Shown in pieces: positions 45,567 to 53,810 of a stretch of DNA of 64,000 nucleotides. Where the stretch lies: assembly GCF_003207825.1 (NCBI RefSeq), contig NZ_NKTY01000012.1:30060-94059 (forward strand), in the 5' to 3' direction. Every line of letters starts with the position of its first letter. The first letter of the stretch is position 1. Source of the stretch: Komagataeibacter saccharivorans. GTDB taxonomy: Bacteria > Pseudomonadota > Alphaproteobacteria > Acetobacterales > Acetobacteraceae. Below the pieces are notes generated by a model that saw nothing but the letters and a program-made list of their open reading frames with translations, made no database searches and was not told the DNA's origin. A program made the translations under genes and the position numbers.

Positions 45567-46745
45567 ATGACATCATGCTGGCCTGTGGCCCCCCTTGGCG
45601 CGCTTGTGGACTGTCTTGATGCCCGGCGCGTGCCCCTTAATCGGGCCCAGCGCGCGCAGCGGTCCGGGGTGGTGCCCTATCACGGTGCAAGTGGGATAAC
45701 CGGATATGTGGATCAGGCCCTGTTTGACGGGGCGCTGGTACTGCTGGGCGAAGATGGTGCGCCCTTTCTTGACCCCAGCCGGGATGTCGCATTTTTTCAT
45801 GAGGGACCGCTATGGGCAGGCAATCACGTCCATGTGCTGCGCCCCAGGGCGGGGATGGACGGACGCTTTCTGGCCCATGCGCTCAATACGGTATGCTACG
45901 CCGCCCATGTGGACGGTACGACGCGCCGCAAGCTGGTGCGGGCGCGGATGAACTCCCTCCCCGTGCCCTGTCCTCCGCTGTATCGGCAGAAGGCGATTGC
46001 AGTGATGCTGGATCATGCGATGCAACGGATCGACGACCAGATGGCTGAACTGGCCCGGCAGGCTGCGCTTGCGGGGGAATGGATCAGGGCGGAAATCCAG
46101 CATGCCATTGGTTATGATAGCGGTGCATGGCCTCCCTCCGTGCCGCCGGGTCATGTCATACGTCCCCTTGCCGCCCTGTTTAACATAACAGGCGGCGGCA
46201 CACCCGCGACCACCCGGCCAGAGAACTGGGGGGGCGATGTGACATGGATAACCCCTGCGGACCTGCCCGATGGTCCGCCTGCATGGATTACCGGCGGTGC
46301 GCGCAGCCTGTCCGCCATCGGGCTTGAAGCCTGCCGTGCGGCTGTGGTTCCGGCGGGTGCGCTGGTTGTGTCCACCCGTGCGCCGGTGGGGCGGGTAGGT
46401 ATTGGACGGGGACCGCTTTCGGTCAGTCAGGGCTGCAAGGCGCTGGTGCGTCGGACGGAAGATGTAGACCCATGTTATGCGGCCCTGTTTCTTCACGCCG
46501 CCGGGTCCGAGTTGCGGCGGCGTGCAGGGGGTAGCGTATTTGCGGAACTCGATACCGCTACCCTCGCATCGCTGGAATTATGCCTGCCGTCCCTGCCCAC
46601 GCAGCGCAAAATTGCACAAACGGTATGGAGGAAGCAGGATCGGCACGCCAGTCAGGTCAGGGCACGCGAGCGTGTCGCAGCCCATCTGGGGGAATATCGC
46701 GTGGCGTTACGGGTTGCGGCGGTCAACGGGCAACTGACCTGCTGA
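45567..46745 (+). CDS. hsdS: Type I DNA methylation specificity subunit HsdS
   Basis: 392 residues with AGGGA four bases before the ATG. Two tandem target-recognition domains are visible: the first from WPVAPLGALVDCLDARR through VPYHGASGITGYV to LPVPCPPLYRQKAIAVMLDH, the second from IRPLAALFNITGGGTPAT through WGGDVTWITPADL to LCLPSLPTQRKIAQTV. Each ends in the conserved helical spacer that sets the distance between half-sites. It would direct HsdM to a bipartite DNA site. The partner hsdM is 1.3 kb downstream, with an unrelated permease gene between, and no hsdR is present in the window. Confidence 0.88.
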   Translation: MTSCWPVAPLGALVDCLDARRVPLNRAQRAQRSGVVPYHGASGITGYVDQALFDGALVLLGEDGAPFLDPSRDVAFFHEGPLWAGNHVHVLRPRAGMDGRFLAHALNTVCYAAHVDGTTRRKLVRARMNSLPVPCPPLYRQKAIAVMLDHAMQRIDDQMAELARQAALAGEWIRAEIQHAIGYDSGAWPPSVPPGHVIRPLAALFNITGGGTPATTRPENWGGDVTWITPADLPDGPPAWITGGARSLSAIGLEACRAAVVPAGALVVSTRAPVGRVGIGRGPLSVSQGCKALVRRTEDVDPCYAALFLHAAGSELRRRAGGSVFAELDTATLASLELCLPSLPTQRKIAQTVWRKQDRHASQVRARERVAAHLGEYRVALRVAAVNGQLTC

Positions 46746-46968
46746 ACATTCATGCAGACGCGATGGTGCAGACGGCGTTCATATCGCGTGCGAACAGGGA
46801 GGGTAATCCCGCCATAGCCCCGCACACGCGGTCTATACACCCTCTTTACCTTCTTCTGCCATGAGGGGCGCAGGGCACAGGACTATACAGGCCTTCATGC
46901 CGTTTCGCCGCGTGTAGTTTATATTTATTCCAACAGTTGCATCAACAGAAACAGGACAGAACAGCCAT

Positions 46969-48027
46969 ATGGAAGATAACCGGAGCCGGACCCAGTATAT
47001 CGGGACCTTTATATTTGTATGTGCAGTCCTGTCGTTTTCCGCGTGGATTGAACAGTCATTCCTGTTTGCGTTCGTATGGGGTGGCATCCTGACGATCACA
47101 ACCTACCCGTTATACCGCAGGCTGATCGAACGTGGCATGGGCAATGGTCTGGCCGCAGGTCTGATTGCTGGTGGCATTTTTGCGCTGCTGGCCGTGCCGA
47201 TGATCGCCATGGCTGTACGGGCGGGGCTGGAAATCCCCTCCCTCATGGCATGGGGACGCGACGCCCTGCATGATGGCATTCCCGTCTCGCCGCAGGTGGC
47301 GGAAATACCGCGTTTCGGCCCCCGACTGTCAGCGCTGTGGCAGCATTACCTGTCCGATCCCGATGAACTGCGACACTGGACCAGCGTGGCCTCGCGCATG
47401 TTTGCGTCGGGCGACGGACGGCAGCTTCCGCATCGTGTGATGGAAATGACCGAAACATTCGTCATCGCCACCCTGTCCGTCTATTTCTATCTGGCTGCGT
47501 CCCATACGCTGATCGCTGATATCCGTGCCGTTGGCCGCCGTTTTCTAGGCGGACGGGCGCGCGATGTCATCCGCAATACGGTGGGCGCCGTGCGTGGTAC
47601 TGTAGCTGGACTGGTTCTGGTCGGGCTGGGTCAGGGCGTGCTGGTGGGGATCGGGTATTTCATTGCCGGAACCCCGCACCCTGCCCTGCTTACGCTGCTG
47701 ACCGCCGTTGTCAGTATCATTCCGTTCTGCGGGCCGATCCTGCTGTGCGCGACTACGCTCATGACTTTTGCCACGAACGGGGTGACGCAGGCGATCATTG
47801 TGGGCGTCATCGGCACGATTGCCTATGGTGTGGGGGATCATTTCGTCCGGCCCAAGCTGATCAGCGGCAGCACCAGCATTCCGTTCCTTGCGGTGCTGAC
47901 GGCCATTCTTGGCGGGTTGCATGTCTTCGGTCTGCTGGGTCTGTTCATTGGGCCTGCCGTCATCGCGGTTGCCCTGTCGTTGTGGCGCACGGCGGCGGCG
48001 GAAGAGCGTGCAGGCCAGGCTGGCTGA
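46969..48027 (+). CDS. AI-2E family (PerM/YdiK/TqsA-like) membrane permease
   Basis: 352 residues. Family layout: two N-terminal membrane helices (FIFVCAVLSFSAWIEQSFLF), a soluble domain rich in charged residues, then a cluster of five or six helices with RNTVGAVRGTVAGLVLVGLGQ, STSIPFLAVLTAILGGLHVFGLLGLFIGP, the latter diagnostic of the family. Some members export autoinducer-2, others act as Na+/H+ antiporters; substrate unknown. It lies between hsdS and hsdM, 223 bases after the first and seven bases before the second, so it is likely cotranscribed with hsdM. Confidence 0.9.
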   Translation: MEDNRSRTQYIGTFIFVCAVLSFSAWIEQSFLFAFVWGGILTITTYPLYRRLIERGMGNGLAAGLIAGGIFALLAVPMIAMAVRAGLEIPSLMAWGRDALHDGIPVSPQVAEIPRFGPRLSALWQHYLSDPDELRHWTSVASRMFASGDGRQLPHRVMEMTETFVIATLSVYFYLAASHTLIADIRAVGRRFLGGRARDVIRNTVGAVRGTVAGLVLVGLGQGVLVGIGYFIAGTPHPALLTLLTAVVSIIPFCGPILLCATTLMTFATNGVTQAIIVGVIGTIAYGVGDHFVRPKLISGSTSIPFLAVLTAILGGLHVFGLLGLFIGPAVIAVALSLWRTAAAEERAGQAG

Positions 48028-48034
48028 GACAGAT

Positions 48035-49789
48035 ATGCATCGCCCGCTACTTACGGCTGGCGCCATCTGGCGTATCGCTGATCTGTTACGTGGCGCGTTG
48101 CAGCCGGATGAGTATGGGCCGGTCATTCTGGCCTTTACGGTGCTGCGTCGTATGGAACAGGCCCGCACTCGTCCCGCTGCCGGACTGGCGGGTGTAGCGC
48201 AGGCGGTGGACGGATTTGCGACGTTCGAGACCTTGCTTGCGCGGCTGCCCCGCTCCGTTCAGTCCATCATGACGCAGCTTGATGTGCGTGCGCTTGCCCA
48301 CCGTCTGGCGCAGGCGGAACTGCTGGACGCGGTCGCAGCGCATTTCGCGGCCCTCGATCTGGCGCCTGCGCATTATGGCACCGAAGGCATGGCGCGCCTG
48401 TTTGAGGAACTGGTCCATCATTTCACCACCAGTCGGGGCACGGGCGTCCATTACACCCCGCCGGAGGTCACGGACCTTATGGTGGACCTGGTTTTTGCTA
48501 CTGATACGGTCCCCACGCGACATGATCTGTATGACCCTGCCGCCGGAACGGGCGCGTTGCTGGGGCGTGCGGCGGACAGGTTGCAGGCGCGGGGGATGGA
48601 AATACGCCTGTTCGGTCAGGAACTGGGCCAGCAGTCCTGTGCGCTGTGTCGGGCCGATCTGTTGCTGCGGGGGCAGTCGCCTGCGCAGATTACGCAGGGC
48701 AATACGCTGACGGAAGACGGGCACGGGAAGCGGCATTTCGCCCGCATGCTGGCCAATCCACCGTTCGGGCTGGACTGGCGCAACATCCGCTCCGCGATAC
48801 AGGCGGAACATGCCCGTGGTCCAGCCGGGCGTTTCTCTGCCGGATTGCCCCGTTTGTCGGACGGATCGATGCTGTTCATGCAGCATCTGCTGGCAAAGAT
48901 GCGCAGCCCCCGCCATGGCGGCAGCCGTGTGGGGGTTGTGACCCATGCGGGCGCACTATCTGGTGGCGGCGCGGAAAGCGGGGAATCCGCCATTCGGCGT
49001 TATCTGGTGGAACACGACCTGATCGATGCCATCATTGCCCTGCCCATGGGCATGTTCGTCAATACCGGCATCGCTACATATGTGTGGATACTTGATAACC
49101 ACAAGCCCGCCGCCCGGCAGGGTAAAGTGCGACTGATTGATGCCTCCTTCCTATGGCGCAGGGCGATGCGCAGCAGTGGTGAAAAACGTCGAGAAATGAC
49201 GCCGGGGCACCTCAGCGCCATCATGGAAGCCTGCATGGCAGGCGCGGAGATGGATGTGGTCCTGCATGAGGGGGAAGATGGCGCAGCGGAGCACTGGGAC
49301 GTGCTGGCAACCGATGCACCGCAGGAAAGAGTCCCCTGTCACGACCCGGATGCATCGGTGACGGAGGTGGCCAAGCCGTCGGGTCCGAACGATCAGGATA
49401 CCCCTTTTGACGGAGGTGATGGGATCGACTGGCCATCATCATCCCGTCGGGTGGGATTTTCGCGCATTGTGGCAGGGCGGGATTTTCTCTACCGCAGCCT
49501 CGTGGTCGAACGTCCGGTGCGTGATGACGCACCAACCCGTACGGTATTTCTAACCGATATGGCGCAGGACCCGCATGCGTGGTTCGCCAGCATGATCCGG
49601 CCTCATGATGCCGCAGCCCGACTGGATATGACACGGGCGCAGGTCGGGTGTGCGATTTCGTTTCCACGCTATTTCCATCGCCCTGCCCCGCACCGACCGG
49701 TGGAGGAGATCGTGCGGGACCTGCACCACTCCATGGACCGGCTTGCGGCCCTCATGTCTGATATGACGGGAAAGAAGCAGGCGGAATAA
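48035..49789 (+). CDS. hsdM: Type I DNA methyltransferase subunit HsdM (N6-adenine)
   Basis: 584 residues from the ATG at 48035. An N-terminal helical domain (IWRIADLLRGALQPDEYGP, VLRRMEQAR) precedes the methyltransferase fold with HYTPPEVTDLMVDL, SAM motif I LYDPAAGTGALLG and the catalytic NPPF in MLANPPFGLDWR. The C-terminal SRIVAGRDFLYRSLVVERPVR is the HsdM region that contacts HsdS. It should methylate adenine in a site set by HsdS. An inserted stretch of about 50 acidic and polar residues (after HWDVLATDAP) is unusual. No hsdR is in the window, so this may be a methylation-only pair. Confidence 0.9.
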   Translation: MHRPLLTAGAIWRIADLLRGALQPDEYGPVILAFTVLRRMEQARTRPAAGLAGVAQAVDGFATFETLLARLPRSVQSIMTQLDVRALAHRLAQAELLDAVAAHFAALDLAPAHYGTEGMARLFEELVHHFTTSRGTGVHYTPPEVTDLMVDLVFATDTVPTRHDLYDPAAGTGALLGRAADRLQARGMEIRLFGQELGQQSCALCRADLLLRGQSPAQITQGNTLTEDGHGKRHFARMLANPPFGLDWRNIRSAIQAEHARGPAGRFSAGLPRLSDGSMLFMQHLLAKMRSPRHGGSRVGVVTHAGALSGGGAESGESAIRRYLVEHDLIDAIIALPMGMFVNTGIATYVWILDNHKPAARQGKVRLIDASFLWRRAMRSSGEKRREMTPGHLSAIMEACMAGAEMDVVLHEGEDGAAEHWDVLATDAPQERVPCHDPDASVTEVAKPSGPNDQDTPFDGGDGIDWPSSSRRVGFSRIVAGRDFLYRSLVVERPVRDDAPTRTVFLTDMAQDPHAWFASMIRPHDAAARLDMTRAQVGCAISFPRYFHRPAPHRPVEEIVRDLHHSMDRLAALMSDMTGKKQAE

Positions 49790-49794
49790 CTGTT

Positions 49795-49827
49795 ACAGGG
49801 TCAGGGTGTGTTTACAGCCCTGTCTTT
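49795..49827 (+). terminator. Hairpin with short T-run after hsdM
   Basis: ACAGGG (49795-49800) pairs with CCCTGT (49818-49823), followed by CTTTT on the plus strand. It lies six bases past the hsdM stop and overlaps the end of the converging mtnK gene. Confidence 0.4.
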
Positions 49828-51044
49828 TCCCGTTCGCCCAGACTGAACAGGAAGTCGCCTATCGTCACCATCTCCGCATGATGTTCGAGTACATGATAGG
49901 CAAAGGCCAATGCCCCCGCACGGCACGCGCCACGTTGCTGTGGATCAGCTATGGCGTCAAAATCCGCAGTATGTGCATAGCCGATAAGGCGGCGGATGAT
50001 CTCGACCGCGGCAAAGCCGATTGTATCAATCAGGATTTCATCAATGAACGCCTGCTGCGCTACACGCGACGCCGGTCCGTAGGCAAGCGGACGGAGTGTG
50101 CCAGCAGGCGCGGCTTCATTCATGTTCCATAATATCAGGAACTGTTCCTGAAAGCAGGCCCAGAAGGCCGCTATGTCCCGCAATGTCGCCTGTCGCGCGG
50201 CGTGGTCCGGGGTGGCGAAATAATGCAGGACAAGATTGCCGATGAACATGCCGCAATCAAATCCGATAGGGCCATACAGGGCAAATTCGCCATCAATCAC
50301 GCGCGTATCGTCCGGCGTGCTCATGATCGAACCGGTATGCAGATCGCCATGTAGCAGGGCCTGTGGCTGCGACAGGAACCGGCGGCGCAGGTTCTCGACC
50401 GCCATCAGGGTCGCCGCACTGGATCGGATATCCAGCACGATCGGGGTCAGTTCCGGTTCTTCCCAGTGGTTGCGCGGATGGTCACGGTAGGGATGGTCAA
50501 GCACCAGATCGAGCGTGATGCGCGTCAGGGCCTGATTGGCGCAGAAAATGCCCCGTGCCGTGAATACGTCCTCAAACGGGCGGGCAAGCAGCGATGTGCC
50601 GAATGTGGTGTGGGCTACGAATGTTGCGATGCGCGGGGCCACGCCCGGCCAGTCCACGCCCTGCATCAGGGCGGAGCGCAGGACGGTATGGCCAGACAGG
50701 CTTTCGACAATCAGGACATAGAGTACCGGGTCAAAATGCAGGAATTCGGTCGTTAGCGCACCGGCCAGAGGCTGAACGGCGCGTAGCCATTCGGCCTCGA
50801 AAAACGTGCGGTCGAGCGGCATTTTCCATGCCGGATCGACACGGACATGGGGTAATGACTGTTTAAGGCAGACTTCCCCCGTATGGCCGGTAACGATAAA
50901 TACGTTGTTCAGGTTGCCGTCGCTTACCTCGCGCACCTGCCAGTGTTCCACCGTGCCGCCAAGGCGCGCGGCAATGTCTGGCAGACCCGCGATCAGATCG
51001 CGGATGCCGGCTGCATCCAGCGTGCGGTAGGTGGTATGGTTCAT
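49812..51044 (-). CDS. mtnK: S-methyl-5-thioribose kinase
   Basis: 410 residues from the ATG at 51044, which has AGGA nine bases upstream; an ATG six codons earlier would place that site inside the gene. MtnK phosphorylates methylthioribose in the methionine salvage pathway. Kinase features: VREVSDGNLNNVFIV (glycine-rich loop equivalent), the catalytic LLHGDLHTGSIM and the metal-binding VIDGEFALYGPIGFDCG, which is characteristic of this family. mtnA and the other salvage genes are not adjacent. Confidence 0.88.
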   Translation of the reverse strand: MNHTTYRTLDAAGIRDLIAGLPDIAARLGGTVEHWQVREVSDGNLNNVFIVTGHTGEVCLKQSLPHVRVDPAWKMPLDRTFFEAEWLRAVQPLAGALTTEFLHFDPVLYVLIVESLSGHTVLRSALMQGVDWPGVAPRIATFVAHTTFGTSLLARPFEDVFTARGIFCANQALTRITLDLVLDHPYRDHPRNHWEEPELTPIVLDIRSSAATLMAVENLRRRFLSQPQALLHGDLHTGSIMSTPDDTRVIDGEFALYGPIGFDCGMFIGNLVLHYFATPDHAARQATLRDIAAFWACFQEQFLILWNMNEAAPAGTLRPLAYGPASRVAQQAFIDEILIDTIGFAAVEIIRRLIGYAHTADFDAIADPQQRGACRAGALAFAYHVLEHHAEMVTIGDFLFSLGEREKTGL

Positions 51045-51199
51045 GCGGTCGTTTCCTGCCACGGACTGCGTGCGGCCCGTCGGCCACGGTTACGTCAGGG
51101 TTGCGCGCAGGCGACGGTTATGCAACGCTTTTTTTAACGCACCGCAGGTTGCAACAGGAGTAACCTGGGCGGCAGACAGGCAGGACGGGAGCACGATCC

Positions 51200-51685
51200 A
51201 TGATTAAAGACCCCAAGGTTATCGAACACCTTAATACACAGCTTACCAATGAACTGACGGCCATCAACCAGTATTACCTGCATGCCCGCACGCTGCGCCA
51301 CTGGGGCGTGACCCTGCTGGGCAAGAAGGAATACGAGGAATCGATCGAGGAAATGCGTCATGCCGACTGGCTGATCGAGCGCATCCTTTATCTGGGTGGC
51401 CTGCCCAACGTGCAGCGTTACAACCAGATTCTTGTTGGTCAGGACGTTGAGGAAATCCTCAAATGCGACCTGAAGCTGGAAGAAAAGGCAATTGGCGACC
51501 TGCGTGAAGGCATCGCCTATTGTGAAAGCGTGCGCGATTATGTGTCGCGTGATCTGCTGCTCAAGATCCTGGTGAATGAGGAAGAACATGAAGACTTCCT
51601 TGACCGTCAGTTCGACCTGATCAAGCAGATCGGCATTGAACGCTACATCAAGCTGAACTCCGCCGCCGCTCCCGATCAGGACTGA
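51200..51685 (+). CDS. bfr: Bacterioferritin
   Basis: 161 residues, aligning without gaps to the E. coli protein through the active sites. The heme-ligand methionine M52 is present (SIEEMRHAD), and all six ferroxidase residues are in place: E18, E51, H54, E94, E127 and H130 (EEEHEDFL). It should form the 24-subunit heme-containing iron store. GGGAG lies about ten bases before the ATG. It stands alone with a strong terminator and lies 0.9 kb from fur. Confidence 0.96.
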   Translation: MIKDPKVIEHLNTQLTNELTAINQYYLHARTLRHWGVTLLGKKEYEESIEEMRHADWLIERILYLGGLPNVQRYNQILVGQDVEEILKCDLKLEEKAIGDLREGIAYCESVRDYVSRDLLLKILVNEEEHEDFLDRQFDLIKQIGIERYIKLNSAAAPDQD

Positions 51686-51741
51686 CCTGATCCCCTGCCC
51701 GTTCGCGGGCAGACCATGGCGGTGACTGTTTGCCGCCCCTG

Positions 51742-51792
51742 ACGCCCTGATGCGCAGGCCAGTCGATATGGCCCGCGCTTCAGGGCGTTTTT
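51742..51792 (+). terminator. Long intrinsic terminator after bfr
   Basis: ACGCCCTGA (51742-51750) pairs with TCAGGGCGT (51780-51788); inside it GCGC and GGCC pair with GGCC and GCGC, giving a stem of about 17 pairs with two mismatches, followed by TTTTT. It also touches the stop codon of the converging gene. A shorter hairpin CTGCCCG/CGGGCAG precedes it right after bfr. Confidence 0.82.
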
Positions 51793-52442
51793 CATACGCC
51801 CCCTGTCTGGGCGAGGGCCGCGCTACGGGGCCACATGACATGGGCGCTGGCCATGTCGGCATCATGCCAGCGCAGGGTGCCAAGGCTGCCAGCCCCTACA
51901 GGCTGGTGGGCCCCGTTGGCTGCGTGCGCGGCGGGGGCTGCATTTGCACTGTCCGTTCCCCGCCCGTGGTTCCAGCGCAGGCGCGTGACAGGTACCCTGC
52001 CCGATGTCGTGGTGCCCTGCCCCCGGCGTGGCAGCCAGTAGCCCGCACCCGCCATGCACGCGCCAAGTTGGGTAATGGCGGCGGCAAAGGGCGAAAGCAC
52101 ATGATGATGAAGAAAAACGGGCCTTAGCGCGCGGCGCACCTCCGCCTCGCGTCCTTCCTGTGCGGCGGCGGCGGCGGCCAGAAAGTGATTTTCCGTGCGG
52201 GTCAGCCGCGTGGCGCTGCATATCGCCACATCCACCGGCTGGGCCTGAAAGGCGCGCAGCCGGGCCAGCGCCATATGGAATGCATTTGCCACAGCGGCGA
52301 AATCCGCCCGGAAAAATGGCAACGCCAGCCCCGGTACGGTGGAACGGTCATGGGGGTTGCCGTTCAGGCGGCGCACGCACCAGACCAGCAGGCGTTCGCT
52401 GCACGAAAGATCATTCATGAAAACTGTCGTGTCGGTCATCAT
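51792..52442 (-). CDS. Hypothetical protein divergent from fur
   Basis: 216 residues that I do not recognise; the start may be the ATG at 52442 or the one at 52418 (MNDLSCSERLL). The first 130 residues look ordered and helical (LLVWCVRRLNG, FRADFAAVANAFHMALARL, RTENHFLAAAAAAQEG, VRRALRPVFLHHHVLSPFAAAI) with a weak hydrophobic stretch AAAITQLGACMAGAGYWL; the rest is low-complexity and histidine/alanine-rich. It diverges from fur across 147 bases that contain a Fur-box-like palindrome, so iron control is plausible. Function unknown. Confidence 0.6.
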   Translation of the reverse strand: MMTDTTVFMNDLSCSERLLVWCVRRLNGNPHDRSTVPGLALPFFRADFAAVANAFHMALARLRAFQAQPVDVAICSATRLTRTENHFLAAAAAAQEGREAEVRRALRPVFLHHHVLSPFAAAITQLGACMAGAGYWLPRRGQGTTTSGRVPVTRLRWNHGRGTDSANAAPAAHAANGAHQPVGAGSLGTLRWHDADMASAHVMWPRSAALAQTGGV

Positions 52443-52496
52443 CCGCTCGGGCCGTAGCAGAGCCCGCTCCCTGTTGTGTCGGTGATGATTGTATAA

Positions 52497-52517
52497 TGCG
52501 AAAGATTATCAATTGCA
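52497..52517. promoter_or_regulatory. Candidate Fur box between the hypothetical gene and fur
   Basis: A 10-1-10 imperfect palindrome, TGCGAAAGAT and ATCAATTGCA, matching at seven of ten positions, in a clearly AT-rich patch. Size and composition fit proteobacterial Fur operators, and location upstream of fur would allow autoregulation. Not tested against a matrix. Confidence 0.42.
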
Positions 52518-52589
52518 ATTAAAATCGATAGCCCGAACTGCTTATCCCTACTGGACCCCCATGGTCTGTTTGGATTACGTTACAGAGCG

Positions 52590-53039
52590 ATGAAAGAGCA
52601 GACTTCCCCCGATTCTCCCCTTGCGGATCTGTGCCGTCAGCGTGGCCTGAAACTTACAGGCCAGCGTCGGACGATCGCCTTTGTCCTGTCAGATAGCGAT
52701 GATCACCCGGATGTGGAAGAACTGTACCGCCGTGCGGTGGCCGTGGACTCCCGTATTTCCATTGCCACCGTGTACCGTACCGTCCGCCTGTTTGAAGAAA
52801 ATGGAATTCTTCAGCGGCGCGATTTCGGCGGCGGTCGTGCCCGCTATGAAGTGGCCGATGGCGACCATGGGGATCACTATCATCTGATCGATGCCGACAG
52901 CGGCAAGGTGATCGAGTTCGAGAATGCCGAACTTGATGCCCTGCTGGATACCATCGTGCAGCAGATGGGCTATGGTCTGGTCACTACCCGGCTGTCCGTT
53001 GTCGGCCGCAAGAAGGCAAAGACACGCGGCGGGAACTGA
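52590..53039 (+). CDS. fur: Ferric uptake regulator family protein Fur
   Basis: 149 residues. N-terminal winged helix with GLKLTGQRRTIAFVLSDSDDHPDVEELYRRA and recognition helix SIATVYRTVRLFEENG (given in parts: GLKLTGQRR, DVEELYRRA, ISIATVYRTV). The metal/dimer domain has DGDHGDHYHLIDADSGKVIEF; both CxxC pairs that bind structural zinc in gammaproteobacterial Fur are missing, as in most alphaproteobacterial Fur/Mur. It could therefore respond to iron or manganese. Ends with a basic tail GRKKAKTRGG. Confidence 0.92.
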   Translation: MKEQTSPDSPLADLCRQRGLKLTGQRRTIAFVLSDSDDHPDVEELYRRAVAVDSRISIATVYRTVRLFEENGILQRRDFGGGRARYEVADGDHGDHYHLIDADSGKVIEFENAELDALLDTIVQQMGYGLVTTRLSVVGRKKAKTRGGN

Positions 53040-53088
53040 AACTGTTCCTGCCCCGACCCACTTTACCAATTATGGTCTGATAAGCCGG

Positions 53089-53457
53089 TCAGTTCCGGTC
53101 CGGCTGGCATGAACCGTCACGTGGCGGGGCAAGCCAGTTGGGATGACGCTGCTCTATCCATTCCAGCATACGGGCGCTGAGCCTGCGGAGCGCCGGCACG
53201 TCTTCGGCCAGCAGGATGATGCCCAGCGGCAGCATCCACAACCCGAGTATGGGCAGAAAGCTCAGCACGCCCCCCAGAATCAGCAGGCAGCCAAGAATCC
53301 CACGCAGCCATGCCCTGCCGGGCTGAAGCAGCCAGATCATTGCCCGCTCGCCGCGCGCAGGCAGGCGCCGGAGTAACCGGTCCAGCCTTTCCCGGCGCTT
53401 ATGCTCATCCGATAGCGGGTGGCGTGGGCGGGTATCAGCCATCATGGGATCGTTCAT
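53089..53457 (-). CDS. Small membrane protein with conserved LPLG-type core
   Basis: 122 residues from the ATG at 53457. After a charged basic N-terminus (EHKRRERLDRLLRRLPARGE) comes a short amphipathic PGRAWLRGI and a hydrophobic hairpin LGCLLILGGVLSFLPILGLW / MLPLGIILLAEDVPALRR, followed by a cytoplasmic-looking tail. The core PGRAWLRG...FLPxLGxWMLPLG...LLAxDVPxLRR recurs in many alphaproteobacterial small proteins of unknown function. Converges with fur. Confidence 0.65.
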   Translation of the reverse strand: MNDPMMADTRPRHPLSDEHKRRERLDRLLRRLPARGERAMIWLLQPGRAWLRGILGCLLILGGVLSFLPILGLWMLPLGIILLAEDVPALRRLSARMLEWIEQRHPNWLAPPRDGSCQPDRN

Positions 53458-53810
53458 GCTGGTACAGATGGGCATTCCGCCAGAATGTTGCAACCGGCAC
53501 GCGCGATCGTGAGCGGTAGTTCAGGAAACGAAAGCGGTCTGGATAAGCATATAGTCCTGTGCGTCCGGGATGCAGGCAGATGGTCACGTCCATGGTTTGG
53601 GGTGGACGCCCGTCAGACCTGCCTGTAAGGAAATTTATATGTGTTTTTTGGTAGCGTGGTTCTCGTCAGGGCCATGCCTGAAGCAGGCGGGAGGGGATGC
53701 GCTGCCGGTTGTCGTATCTGTCCATACGGTAGGCCCGATCAACGCAGGCCATTGAAAAGTCACATTTAACCCTACAGAGTGTTTGCATTACCATATTTTG
53801 GGAGCAGTCA
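53458..53810. other. Intergenic region upstream of pgm
   Basis: About 350 bases holding the pgm promoter. One short frame, 53639-53755 (38 residues, MCFLVAWFSSGP...), has TAAGGAAAT five bases before its ATG and two cysteines, so it might be a leader peptide; there is no other support. GGGAG before the pgm ATG is at about 53800-53804. Confidence 0.35.
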
